64,000 bases of DNA from Desulfoluna sp942491485 (lineage in GTDB: Bacteria > Desulfobacterota > Desulfobacteria > Desulfobacterales > Desulfolunaceae): positions 1 through 64,000 of the forward strand of contig CALOAX010000004.1 of NCBI GenBank assembly GCA_942491485.1. The letters run 5' to 3'. Below are positions 40,910 through 48,984 of the stretch, one piece after another. Numbering within the stretch: the stretch's first letter is position 1; the number at the start of each line of letters is the position of its first letter. A model generated the notes under the pieces. The model was given only the letters and a program-made list of their open reading frames with translations. It ran no database searches and had not been told where the DNA came from. Made by a program: the position numbers and the translations under genes.

Positions 40910-42277
40910 ATGGATAGAAAGATACGGGTGCTGATTGTGGACGATGACCACGGCCATCGGGTGACCTTGAAAACCCTGATTCAGAGCTGGGGCCATGAAA
41001 CCGGCACCGCCGAGGACGGGCGTCAGGCCGTGGACCAGGTGAAAGAGGCGTCTTGGGATGCGGTGCTCATGGATGTGCGCATGGCGGAAATGGACGGCAT
41101 CGCCGCCCTGAAGGAGATCAAGGCCTACAACCCGGCCATTCCCATTCTCATCATGACCGCTTACTCCTCGGTGGAGACGGCGGTGGATGCGTTAAAGTCC
41201 GGGGCGTACGATTACCTGATGAAGCCCCTGGATTTTGATCTCCTGCGGCTGACCCTGGATCGGGCCGTGGAGCATGCGGGCTTGAAGGAAGAGAACAAAA
41301 AGCTTCGTGCCGATCTCGGGGAGACACCCCTGGATGACATCATCGGCACCAGCGCGGCCATGAAAACCCTCGGGGAGATGCTCTCCATGATCGCCCCTTC
41401 GGAAGCCACCGTCCTTATCACCGGGGAGAGTGGGACGGGCAAGGAGCTTGTGGCCCGCCTGATTCACCGGAAGAGCTCCCGGGGCCGAAAACCCATGGTG
41501 GTGGTGAACTGTGCCGCCCTGACCGACACCTTGTTGGAATCGGAGCTCTTCGGCCATGAAAAGGGTGCCTTTACCGGGGCGGATCGGCGGCGCGAAGGGC
41601 TCTTTATGCAGGCCGACGGGGGGACGCTTTTTCTGGATGAAATTGGAGAGACATCGGCCGCCATGCAGGCCAAGCTCTTGCGGGTGATCCAGGAACGGGA
41701 GTTCCAGAGAGTCGGCGGTGAAGCCGTTATTTCCGTGGATGTGCGCATCATCGCGGCCACCCATCGGGACCTGGCTGTGGAGGTGAAGGAAGAGCGGTTC
41801 CGGGAAGACCTCTACTATCGCCTTAATGTGGTTTCCCTTGCCATTCCCCCCTTGCGAAAACGTGATGGCGACATCCCTCTGCTTGTCCAGCACTTTGCCG
41901 ATAAATACGCAGAGAGAAACAGAAGGACCGTTAAGGGCATCACCCCCGAAGCCATGGATCGCCTGGTGAAACACCCCTGGCCGGGCAACGTCCGTGAACT
42001 GGAAAATACCCTGGAGCGTGCCGTGATCCTCATGTGCGGCGAGTATATTTCTGAACGGGAACTCCCCATGACCCTGGCTTCGGCAGGGGAGCCCGAGCCC
42101 CAAGCTCACACGAACACTGCAATGGCCGGAAGGCCCCTTGCCGAATTGGAAAAGGAGGCCATCATAGCCACCCTTGACGAGACCGGCGGCAACAAAAGCG
42201 AAACCGCAAGACGCCTTGGCATCAACCGCAAAACCCTTCATCTTAAAATCAAGAACTATGGGCTGGAAGAAGGGTGA
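40910..42277 (+). CDS. zraR: ZraR-like sigma-54-dependent response regulator
   Basis: A 455-residue NtrC-family activator. The receiver domain (~1-120) has the acidic pocket VDDD (10-13), phospho-acceptor Asp55 and Lys105 in YLMKPLD. The AAA+ domain (~142-375) has Walker A GESGTGKE (172-179), the sigma-54 contact loop GAFTGA (219-224), Walker B FLDEIGE and the arginine-finger region RFREDLYYRL. A Fis-type helix-turn-helix ends the protein: GGNKSETARRLGINRKTLHL. It should be phosphorylated by the ZraS-like kinase and activate the sigma-54 promoter upstream of zraP. The start follows GAGAGGCAAG. It is separated from zraS by R1 repeats. Confidence 0.92.
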   Translation: MDRKIRVLIVDDDHGHRVTLKTLIQSWGHETGTAEDGRQAVDQVKEASWDAVLMDVRMAEMDGIAALKEIKAYNPAIPILIMTAYSSVETAVDALKSGAYDYLMKPLDFDLLRLTLDRAVEHAGLKEENKKLRADLGETPLDDIIGTSAAMKTLGEMLSMIAPSEATVLITGESGTGKELVARLIHRKSSRGRKPMVVVNCAALTDTLLESELFGHEKGAFTGADRRREGLFMQADGGTLFLDEIGETSAAMQAKLLRVIQEREFQRVGGEAVISVDVRIIAATHRDLAVEVKEERFREDLYYRLNVVSLAIPPLRKRDGDIPLLVQHFADKYAERNRRTVKGITPEAMDRLVKHPWPGNVRELENTLERAVILMCGEYISERELPMTLASAGEPEPQAHTNTAMAGRPLAELEKEAIIATLDETGGNKSETARRLGINRKTLHLKIKNYGLEEG

Positions 42278-42291
42278 AAAAAATAGAAAGC

Positions 42292-42340
42292 GTGCCTTAT
42301 GGCGGGCAGGGGATGGTCCCCTGCACCCCATAAGGCATCC
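42292..42340 (+). repeat. Diverged R1 hairpin after zraR
   Basis: GCAGGGGAT-G-GTCCCCTGC (R1 hairpin) lies inside an outer stem GCCTTATGG/CCATAAGGC that replaces the usual GCCTCCGGCGG end. It begins 15 bases after the zraR stop. Confidence 0.55.
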
Positions 42341-42598
42341 GGTTCGCTGGCGCTCACCGGTTGCGAGGTCGTATGGGGTTCTATTGCCACGAGGGAGGTT
42401 GAGGAGTCGACAGGGGGGAACCCTGGCTGTCCTTTTACTTCGAGCGCCACCATCGCTGGACTTTTTTTCTATGATGCCATAAGCCTCTGCGAGTTGTGAG
42501 ACGGATACGGTGATATAGCCTTTATCGTTTGACTGTTCGCTACGGAATACCTTTAACACTCGCACTTGGTGCGTACCCTAAAGTAGCTTTACCGATAG
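42341..42598. other. Intergenic stretch without recognised gene
   Basis: About 260 bases between two R1 copies. No supported coding frame, RNA gene or further repeat module was recognised. Confidence 0.4.
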
Positions 42599-42688
42599 CG
42601 CGAATGCGAACGCGAGGTGCTTTGAATCATGACACCCGTCTCGCATTCGCAAACCTTGGGTTCCAGGGGATCATCCCCTGGGTTTTTT
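42599..42688 (-). repeat. R1 repeat copy acting as a plus-strand terminator
   Basis: Distal stem GCGAATGCGA/TCGCATTCGC, then AAACCTTGGGTTC and the hairpin CCAGGGGAT-C-ATCCCCTGG, directly followed by GTTTTTTA. In the plus direction this is an intrinsic terminator. The GGAGGC end is absent. Confidence 0.75.
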
Positions 42689-42745
42689 ACCCGCACATAT
42701 GATATAAAAGCGGCAGTCTAAAACCACGTTACATTGAGAGGCCGG

Positions 42746-43369
42746 ATGTCTTCTACCCAACCCATGAGTCTTAAAGAAATTACGGATCAGATGGTGGCCC
42801 TTGCCCTGGACGTCGGTGTCTCCGATGCCCAGGTGGTCGATGCCGGGGCGCTTAAGGTAAACCCTGATTTGGTAAAGTACTGCCGTGAGCCAAAATGCCC
42901 CAGTTTTGGTACCTCGGGCCATTGCCCGCCCCATGGCCCCTCAGCACGTGAGTTTCAGCTCTCTCTTGACTGGTATGAAAAGGCTGTGGTGTTCAAGTTC
43001 GATGTGCCGGTGGCTGTGCTCATGACCGATGAGCGGTTGCCCATTTCCCGTCAGATTCATGAAACGGCGGCGCTTCTGGAGCGGTTTGCCAAGAACGCGG
43101 GGTGTGTGGTGACCATGGGCGTGGCCACAGGCGGGTGCAAAACCCTTTTCTGCAGTGGATTTGATGCCTGTTTGAAGCTTCAAGGCAAGCTTTGTCGCCA
43201 CGATGGATTGACCAAACCCTCCATGTCGGGGCTTGGTGTGGATTTTACCGTTCTTTCTGAGCTTGCAGGCTGGTCGTTGAACAAGGTGACGGCTGATAGC
43301 ATGTCGTCTGACGGGGAGATGGGGGCTCTGGCCGGGTTTGTGCTTTTAAGTGGGACGGCTGCAAGGTGA
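42746..43369 (+). CDS. DUF2284 family metal-binding protein
   Basis: A 207-residue soluble protein with the DUF2284 pattern: YCREPKCPSFGTSGHCPPHG (~44-63), with Cys residues spaced as in the family, then GVATGGCKTLFCSGFDACLK and KLCRHDGLTKPSMSGLGVDF near the C-terminus. The Cys sets probably bind an iron-sulfur cluster or zinc. The family is common in anaerobes and its role is unknown. The ATG at 42746 is preferred (GAGAGG 5 bases upstream); a TTG at 42734 is in frame. The final TAAR and the stop codon lie inside the R1 hairpin AAGGTGATGCCACCTT, so the repeat has replaced the original gene end. Confidence 0.8.
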   Translation: MSSTQPMSLKEITDQMVALALDVGVSDAQVVDAGALKVNPDLVKYCREPKCPSFGTSGHCPPHGPSAREFQLSLDWYEKAVVFKFDVPVAVLMTDERLPISRQIHETAALLERFAKNAGCVVTMGVATGGCKTLFCSGFDACLKLQGKLCRHDGLTKPSMSGLGVDFTVLSELAGWSLNKVTADSMSSDGEMGALAGFVLLSGTAAR

Positions 43370-43443
43370 TGCCACCTTGAAAGCGGGTTTGCGAATGCTA
43401 TACGTGCTGACGTATTTTCAAATTCTTCACGTTCGCATTCGCG
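43362..43443 (+). repeat. R1 repeat copy overlapping the DUF2284 stop codon
   Basis: Hairpin CAAGGTGATGCCACCTTG contains the stop TGA (43367-43369). It is followed by AAAGCGGGTTTGCGAATGC and GCATTCGCG. The GCCTCCGGCGG end is missing or buried in the coding sequence (GGGACGGCTG). Confidence 0.7.
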
Positions 43444-43616
43444 TTAAGTGCATGGGTGCGCTTCATTTGTGGCAAGTTCATGAGCTGTTGTGACTCAACT
43501 TTCAGTTTAACGTTTTACCTTCGCCCCTTGGACCCCAGGGGGCAATTACCTCGCGCTCGTTCCTTCGGTCTAGATAATTTGGTGGAAAGTTGCACGAAAA
43601 GTAACTGTTTGGCAAT

Positions 43617-43672
43617 GCCTTCGTCGGGTCGCTTTTTGAAAAAAAGCTCCGCAAAAACCTTCCGGTTGCCGC
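43617..43672 (+). repeat. R3 repeat copy
   Basis: GCCTTCGTCGGGTCGC, TTTTTGAAAAAAAGC, TCCGC, AAAAACCTTCCGGTTGCC. Similar to 12103, 47294 and 56633. A TCGTTCCTTCGG word precedes it near 43558. Confidence 0.65.
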
Positions 43673-43753
43673 TTTCTTTTTTTCTGTCCTGTAGGGGCTG
43701 AGAGATAGGGGGGGCGGCATACTTGTTAAGCAAGGATCAAATAGCCTTTAAAA

Positions 43754-43805
43754 CCTGTTTGTTTAACTTTTCAAAGGTTTGGCCCTCGGCAGGGCCGCCG
43801 GAGGC
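43754..43805 (+). repeat. R2 repeat copy
   Basis: CCTGTTTGT, palindrome TTAACTTTTCAAAGGTTTG (two changes), GC hairpin and GCCGCCGGAGGC, 31 bases from the 3' end of the minus-strand gene at 43836. Confidence 0.85.
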
Positions 43806-43835
43806 GACATTGAGACGACCCGTTCCATCCTTACC

Positions 43836-44732
43836 TTACGTATCATCCTCCAAAAGACCGTCTAAGTGAATATCCGGGTAGAGTTCCCGGGCGCAGTCCG
43901 GGCAGATGCCGTGGGTGAACTTTGCGTCCGTGTGTTTTCGGATGTACACCTCCACCTGTCCCCAATAGCCTTCATCATCACGTATTTTTTTGCATGAGGC
44001 GCAGATGGGAAGGAGGCCCGAGAGGGTCTTTACTTTTCCTATGGTGAGCTTCAGCTCCTCCATGGAATCCTGGAGCTCCTGTTCCATGCGCTGGCTGTTC
44101 ATCATGAGAAAGAAGATGGCGAGGCCTATTTCGTAGGCGATGACCATAAGAAAATGAATGGAGTTCATAAGGCCCAGGTTGATGAAGTCTTGCCCTTGAT
44201 TGAAAAACCAGATGATGGCCCGGAGTATCATCATGACGCCGAAAAATGCGTTAATGAAGGCCGCTGATATGTAAAGGCTCCCCTTGCCTTCGGGGTGGTG
44301 GCGAATAAATTCCCGGGAAATCAGGCAGATCAGAGGAAAGATGCCGAGGCTGAAAACAAGGTTACGATGGGCAGCGGTGGCTCCGGTGCCCAGCAGGACA
44401 AGAAGAGCGACCAGCATGGTCAGGGGGTAAAGGATTAAGAAGACCTTTGACAGAGAGCTTCCGCTCATGAAGCGTAATACACCTTGAGCCCGGAAAGCAG
44501 CGGTCAGGGTAAAACTGAGGTTTGACACGATCACGTTGACCCACAAGTGGCTGACAGGGCGGAAGATCAGGGTGGCATACCCCAGGCTCACCAGAAGCGA
44601 GCTCACGATCCAGAATCCGAATCCCCTGTAGGTTTTCTGGTGCATTCGGAAGAAGATCAGGAGGACGGCAGTGGAGACAGAGGCGACGGTTCCTGCAGCA
44701 AGCAACGTGAATATGTCAAGGCTGTGAAGCAT
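43836..44732 (-). CDS. Multi-spanning membrane sensor with C-terminal zinc-ribbon-like motif
   Basis: A 298-residue protein. About seven hydrophobic helices fill residues ~5-215 (for example LLAAGTVASVSTAVLLIFF and LTMLVALLVLLGTGATAA). A short coiled coil (MEQELQDSMEELKLTIGKVK, ~218-237) follows, then the motif LSGLLPICASCKKIRDDEGY with a second pair GICPDCARELYPD. This C-x2-C...C-x2-C tail is common at the ends of kinases and cyclases in related bacteria, where it follows a PAS domain. Here no catalytic domain is present, so the protein may signal by interaction. No partner is adjacent on the strand except the short sensor fragment upstream. Confidence 0.65.
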   Translation of the reverse strand: MLHSLDIFTLLAAGTVASVSTAVLLIFFRMHQKTYRGFGFWIVSSLLVSLGYATLIFRPVSHLWVNVIVSNLSFTLTAAFRAQGVLRFMSGSSLSKVFLILYPLTMLVALLVLLGTGATAAHRNLVFSLGIFPLICLISREFIRHHPEGKGSLYISAAFINAFFGVMMILRAIIWFFNQGQDFINLGLMNSIHFLMVIAYEIGLAIFFLMMNSQRMEQELQDSMEELKLTIGKVKTLSGLLPICASCKKIRDDEGYWGQVEVYIRKHTDAKFTHGICPDCARELYPDIHLDGLLEDDT

Positions 44733-44874
44733 GGCTGTCGCTCCTTGGGTAGGGCTTTTGGGGCATGGATGGGGCTATAGGGAGGGGACGTGTAGGCGAG
44801 ATGGTTCCCCTGGCAAACGTATGGTTCTTCCAGGGTATTTTGTTTCTGGGGTGTCTCCTCGCATAACTTCTGTT

Positions 44875-45222
44875 TTACGTCTCTTCATCTTTGTCATCCA
44901 GCAGGTCCATGAGGTAGGGGGCCTTGTTCATATATGAGAAAAGGGCTCTTCGAAGGGATGGGTCGTGGGGAGCAAAGGGTTCATGGTCAATAAGGGCGGA
45001 CATGCCGATAAAGATCTGGGAAACAGCGTAAAAAGTGCGCTGAATATCCATGGCCAGCAGATCGGTGAGGGCCTTGTTTTTTTGTCGGGTATCCCGAACG
45101 GCTGAAGAATAGCTTTTGTGAATTCCATAAAGAGAGAAACCAAGTAGGCACACCACAAGCAGAAACCCGAAGAGCAGTGGAGGGGCCTTGGTAAGGGACT
45201 CTTTTTTGATGGTGTGGGACAT
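44875..45222 (-). CDS. Short membrane protein resembling a truncated dCache sensor
   Basis: A 115-residue protein with one TM helix (PPLLFGFLLVVCLLGFSLYG, ~14-33) and a periplasmic stretch ALTDLLAMDIQRTFYAVSQI...SLRRALFSYMNKAPYLMDLL that matches the start of Cache sensor domains of kinases and diguanylate cyclases. It ends at LLDDKDEET where the Cache domain would continue. It may be the remnant of a larger sensor, or a free regulator of the membrane protein encoded 142 bases downstream. The ATG at 45220-45222 follows GGAGGTGACC, a good ribosome site, so it is probably translated. Confidence 0.5.
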   Translation of the reverse strand: MSHTIKKESLTKAPPLLFGFLLVVCLLGFSLYGIHKSYSSAVRDTRQKNKALTDLLAMDIQRTFYAVSQIFIGMSALIDHEPFAPHDPSLRRALFSYMNKAPYLMDLLDDKDEET

Positions 45223-45429
45223 GGTCACCTCCATGTCGTGCGGGGGCCGGCCTTTGTCCATGACCGTCGGGTCGTCATGTGTCGAACGTGATTTCAGGGG
45301 GCCAAATTTTCAGTCCGGGGCCGGTTCGAAGATGGCAACTGGGCATGACAGGCTCTGGGAAGCGCCAGTGGGGTGTTACACTAAACATGGCATGTCCGGG
45401 TGTGGCGTGGCAAGGAACAATTGCGGGCG

Positions 45430-46164
45430 TCAAGCCACCTTGCTTGCGAGGGTGGCTTTGTGGTTACTGCAGGTAAGGGTGCAGCTTCCTCCCATGCGGC
45501 AGAGGCGGCAAGGGGAGCCGGCCCGGGACTCTTTGAAGCCGGGGCCGATGGCGATAACCACGGACAGGGTGTTCATGGGGGAGAGGATGGCATCTTCGCC
45601 CTGGGTGACCCCGATGCCTTCAAGGGGGAAGAGGGCACACAGCTCATGCTGGCTTTGGAGTTCCCACCCTTCAATGGATCCGGGGCTTAAGGGGGGGCTG
45701 ACCCCTACCTCCTCCTTTTGCGCCCGGTTTTCGGCCAGACGTGTGAGAACAGAGGCTGTGCGGGTAAGGGCGGCCAGGGACCCCATATTGATGAAATGGG
45801 CTTCCATGTAGAGCCCTTTTGCCATGAGACGATGCAGCAGGGTGTCCACCTTGGGCCCAAGGGTGTAGATGGCGGCCAGAAAACGGGTGGCCTGGTTGAA
45901 GTAGGGGGAGAAGTCTCCGGTGGTGAGCCGCACCGGGGTTCCGGAAACCGGTTCGCAGGCGTCAATGTGCCCTCTTCTGACCTTCCCCATATCAAACCAG
46001 TGAAAAAGGGCTTCAGGTCGCATGATTCGGTTCATCTCGTCGGCCATTTGCCTGACGGCGGAAGGAGCCTCGGGCATGTCCCGCCACTGCGGGGTCGCCA
46101 GGTTGAGGATCTCTTCCGGTGTGATGCGAGCATCTATGGTGAGGATGCGTCCCGTGCTTCCCAT
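45430..46164 (-). CDS. B12-dependent methionine synthase activation-domain-like protein
   Basis: A 244-residue soluble protein. RILTIDARITPEEILNLATP, then LFHWFDMGKVRRGHIDACEP and AAIYTLGPKVDTLLHRLMAK with AHFINMGSLAALTRTASVLT follow the layout of stand-alone activation-domain relatives of MetH, which bind S-adenosylmethionine for cobalamin reactivation. The C-terminus has a Cys-rich tail CRLCRMGGSCTLTC that may bind a metal or cluster. MetH itself is not in the window. The start at 46162-46164 is preferred for alignment; GGAG is 10 bases upstream. Family assignment is moderately sure and the precise role is open. Confidence 0.65.
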   Translation of the reverse strand: MGSTGRILTIDARITPEEILNLATPQWRDMPEAPSAVRQMADEMNRIMRPEALFHWFDMGKVRRGHIDACEPVSGTPVRLTTGDFSPYFNQATRFLAAIYTLGPKVDTLLHRLMAKGLYMEAHFINMGSLAALTRTASVLTRLAENRAQKEEVGVSPPLSPGSIEGWELQSQHELCALFPLEGIGVTQGEDAILSPMNTLSVVIAIGPGFKESRAGSPCRLCRMGGSCTLTCSNHKATLASKVA

Positions 46165-46229
46165 GGTATTGTCACTCCACTTCGTGGTGGTGCCCTGTAA
46201 ACCATGGCTTTCCACCAAAAATAAAAAAA

Positions 46230-46261
46230 GCCCGCATGGATCTATAAAGATCCATGCGGGC
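46230..46261 (-). terminator. Rho-independent terminator downstream of argO
   Basis: A perfect 14-bp stem GCCCGCATGGATCT with ATAA loop; on the minus strand it is followed by TTTTTTTATTTTT. It separates argO from the B12-type gene. Confidence 0.9.
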
Positions 46262-46435
46262 TTCGTTGCCTTTATGATGCATGGCACACGTCATTGTGCA
46301 CCAGAGCTTGCTGACTTAAATCACTATCACACTCAAGGAGCGGAAGGCAAGCTCGAAACAGTGGAAAATGCCTGACGTATGAGGTGATTATACCCGCTGC
46401 ACTCATGGGCAGGGGATGTCGTCAGGACCCCGGTG

Positions 46436-47044
46436 TTACGCGAGGTTCACGATAAGGGAGAGGGCGATGCTCCACATAATGATGCCCACAAGGGTATCAA
46501 GAATTCGCCAGGCGACCTGCTTTCTGAACAGGGGGGCCAGAAGGTTCCCGCCGATGCTTAGGATAAAAAACCAGACAAAGGAGGCCATGGCGGCGCCGAC
46601 GCCGAACCAGGGGCGCTCGGCCAGGGGAATCTGGCCGCTTATACTGCCCATGAGGACCAGGGTGTCCAGGTAAACGTGGGGGTTTAAAAGGGTGACTGCC
46701 AGGGTTGTGAGGACTGCTTTTTTAAGGGAGGCGTTTCCCCGGTCATCCGCCTCGAGGTTTCCCCCTTTGAGGGCGGACCGAAAGGAGCCGGTCCCGTACC
46801 AGAAGAGAAAGGCGGCCCCTCCCCAGGCAGCAGCCTTGGTAAGAGTGGGGTTTGACGCGACGGCGGTGCCCACCCCGAGGATACCCACGGTGATCAAAAG
46901 AGCGTCAAAGAAGCTGCAGATGAGAGGGATCACCAGGTGGTGGTTGCGCCGTACGCCCTGACTGAGGACAAAAGCGTTCTGGGCACCGATGGCGATGATG
47001 AGTCCTGCACTTGTGCCAAATCCTTTGAGAAACGCGAAAATCAT
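46436..47044 (-). CDS. argO: LysE/ArgO-type amino acid exporter
   Basis: A 202-residue inner-membrane exporter with about five or six helices. The family start GFGTSAGLIIAIGAQNAFVL (~8-27) and the motif TLLNPHVYLDTLVLMGSIS (~118-136, with the conserved N-P) are present, as in ArgO of enterics and LysE of corynebacteria, which export arginine, lysine or toxic analogues. It is divergent from an ArgP-like regulator at 47527, the usual gene arrangement. The intergenic region of ~480 bases contains R3 and R2 repeats. A strong terminator follows. Confidence 0.88.
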   Translation of the reverse strand: MIFAFLKGFGTSAGLIIAIGAQNAFVLSQGVRRNHHLVIPLICSFFDALLITVGILGVGTAVASNPTLTKAAAWGGAAFLFWYGTGSFRSALKGGNLEADDRGNASLKKAVLTTLAVTLLNPHVYLDTLVLMGSISGQIPLAERPWFGVGAAMASFVWFFILSIGGNLLAPLFRKQVAWRILDTLVGIIMWSIALSLIVNLA

Positions 47045-47293
47045 GTGGTGCTCTGCCCCTTTACTGGATGGTTCCGGTGAATAGTCTGTTGGGCATGATG
47101 TATGACGATCTGTGTGTAAAAGTAAAATTAATTATATACATGTATTATAAGAAAATTTAATAATTGGTTCGCTCGATCCGAATCTCTGGTTTCATCGTGA
47201 TTCTTCAAAAAGCTGTGAGCGTATCAGAGCCTCAGACGACTCCACTGGCGTGTGAATTTTTGAACCGTATGATTTATTGTAACTATTCAGTTT

Positions 47294-47346
47294 GCCTCCG
47301 GCGGGTTTCTTTTTGAAATGAGCCCCGAAAATTTTTCGGTTGCCCC
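47294..47346 (+). repeat. R3 repeat copy
   Basis: GCCTCCGGCGGGTTTC, TTTTTGAAATGAGCC, CCG, AAAATTTTTCGGTTGCC. Its GCCTCC end faces the 5' end of argO. Confidence 0.75.
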
Positions 47347-47425
47347 TCCTGTTGTGGCTCAGCCACAACAGCCAGGATCCGTCAGCACACTGACGCATTC
47401 ATATGGCGCGACGTTGCACTTAAAA

Positions 47426-47477
47426 CCTGTTTGTCAAACTTTTCAAAAGTTTGGCTTCCGGCAGGACCGCCGGAGGC
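47426..47477 (+). repeat. R2 repeat copy upstream of argP
   Basis: CCTGTTTGT, perfect CAAACTTTTCAAAAGTTTG, then TTCCGGCAGGACCGCCGGAGGC. GGAGGC is 49 bases before the argP start. Confidence 0.85.
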
Positions 47478-47526
47478 AACATTGAGCTGAGTGGTTACGG
47501 GTTATCATCATAACAGAGGGCATTGC

Positions 47527-48453
47527 ATGTACGATTACAAACTCATTGAGGCCATGGCGCGTGTGGTCCTGGAGGGTGGATTTGAAAAGGCCTCGAGGGT
47601 GCTCAATATCTCTCAGTCTGCCGTGTCTCAGCGGGTGAAACTTCTGGAAGAGCAGGCGGGTCAGGTGCTGTTGAGCCGATCCGTGCCCCCGGCTGCCACC
47701 CGTGCCGGTGAGGTCTTCCTGGCCCATTACCTCAAGGTGGCACACCTCGAGGCAGACTTGCACGGTGCCCTTGCCCCCGGAGCGGAGGGGGCGTTTCATA
47801 CCCTTGCCGTCGGCGTCAATGCAGACAGCCTGGAGACATGGCTGCTTCCCGCTTTGTCTCCCTTTCTTGTCAAAGAGCGGCTGCTCCTCGAGTTTTGTGT
47901 GGACGACCAGGATGAAACACTGCGGTTTCTGAAAAGCGGGGAGACGGTGGGGTGCATCACCTCGAGCCCCGTGCCTGTGCAGGGGTGCCGGGTCGAGTTC
48001 CTGGGAACCATGAACTATAGGATGGTGGCGACGCCCTCCTTTTGCAATCGCTGGTTCCCGGAGGGGTTGGGACCGAAGGAGGCCGCGGGGGCCCCGGCGG
48101 TTCTTTTCAATCGAAAGGACGACCTTCACGACTGTTTTTTAAGAACCTGGTTCAAAGACCCACCCAGGGTGTTTCCCCATCACCTGATCCCCTCATCCTG
48201 CAGTGTCGTGGTCACCATTGTTCAGGAATTGGGCTATGGGTTGGTTCCCATGCAGCAGGCGGCCCCCCTGCTTGAGGCGGGAATTCTCGTGGATGTGGCA
48301 CCGGACAAAGGAATGTTTGTTCCCCTGTACTGGCATGTGTGGAATTTGAAATCCGCACTTTTGGAGAGATTTTCCAATCACTTGGTGAAGGCTGCGCGAA
48401 AGTCCCTTAGCCAGGGCGTATCCGGCGAATCGTCGTCACTTGTGAATTCATAG
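47527..48453 (+). CDS. argP: ArgP-like LysR regulator
   Basis: A 308-residue LysR-type regulator. The N-terminal helix-turn-helix YKLIEAMARVVLEGGFEKAS with VLNISQSAVSQRVKLLEEQA (~3-44) is typical of ArgP/IciA, as is the following LLSRSVPPAATRAGEVF. The rest is an effector-binding domain with VGVNADSLETWLLPAL and QELGYGLVPMQQAAPLLEAG. ArgP activates argO in response to arginine or lysine. It is divergent from argO here. The ATG at 47527 is chosen by family alignment (MYDYKLIEA); a more upstream in-frame codon falls in the repeat-adjacent sequence. Confidence 0.88.
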   Translation: MYDYKLIEAMARVVLEGGFEKASRVLNISQSAVSQRVKLLEEQAGQVLLSRSVPPAATRAGEVFLAHYLKVAHLEADLHGALAPGAEGAFHTLAVGVNADSLETWLLPALSPFLVKERLLLEFCVDDQDETLRFLKSGETVGCITSSPVPVQGCRVEFLGTMNYRMVATPSFCNRWFPEGLGPKEAAGAPAVLFNRKDDLHDCFLRTWFKDPPRVFPHHLIPSSCSVVVTIVQELGYGLVPMQQAAPLLEAGILVDVAPDKGMFVPLYWHVWNLKSALLERFSNHLVKAARKSLSQGVSGESSSLVNS

Positions 48454-48984
48454 GTGGCGATTTTTTTATCGTAAAATGTCGATTTTCGCAAACTTGGGAT
48501 AAAGATTTTGTCAACTGTGACGAAAAGTACTACGTAGGAAGGGTTTGGTGTGGCAGTCAACGAGACTCAACTCTGGGTTGATTGCCATGAATACCCCTGG
48601 GACATGTCGCAGGGCCTGCATACCTTTGTGTGAATGGTACCTCTTGTTGTGTTGTTAAGCACAACTGTGGAATGGTGTGGTGCTGCAGGGAAGTGTAGGG
48701 AAAATGTGAACGATCAACATGTTATGTGATGATATGTTGATTATTGATCATGCCGTATGGGTGATGGCGATGGAATGAGGTCGGTGCTTGGAAGGCATCG
48801 TTCACACAAGGGGTGGACGATGACAGCATGACGGCCCGGATACAGTAGGAATACTGTGGTCTGTTTTTGTCTGTCATCAGGGAAAGTCCGTGCGGGTATT
48901 TCCAATGGAAGATGACGTTGTCGAAAAAATCATCGTGTAGAGGTTTGTCTTGATACGATTTGCCGCTGGGATGTGTTAAATGGT
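48454..48984. promoter_or_regulatory. Intergenic region with an inverted repeat upstream of the BvgS-like kinase
   Basis: ATCAACAT (48713-48720) and ATGTTGAT (48734-48741) form a perfect inverted repeat with a 13-base spacer, and a weak hairpin ACAGTA/TACTGT lies near 48843. No gene or known repeat module was found in the ~530 bases. The inverted repeat may be an operator. Confidence 0.35.
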
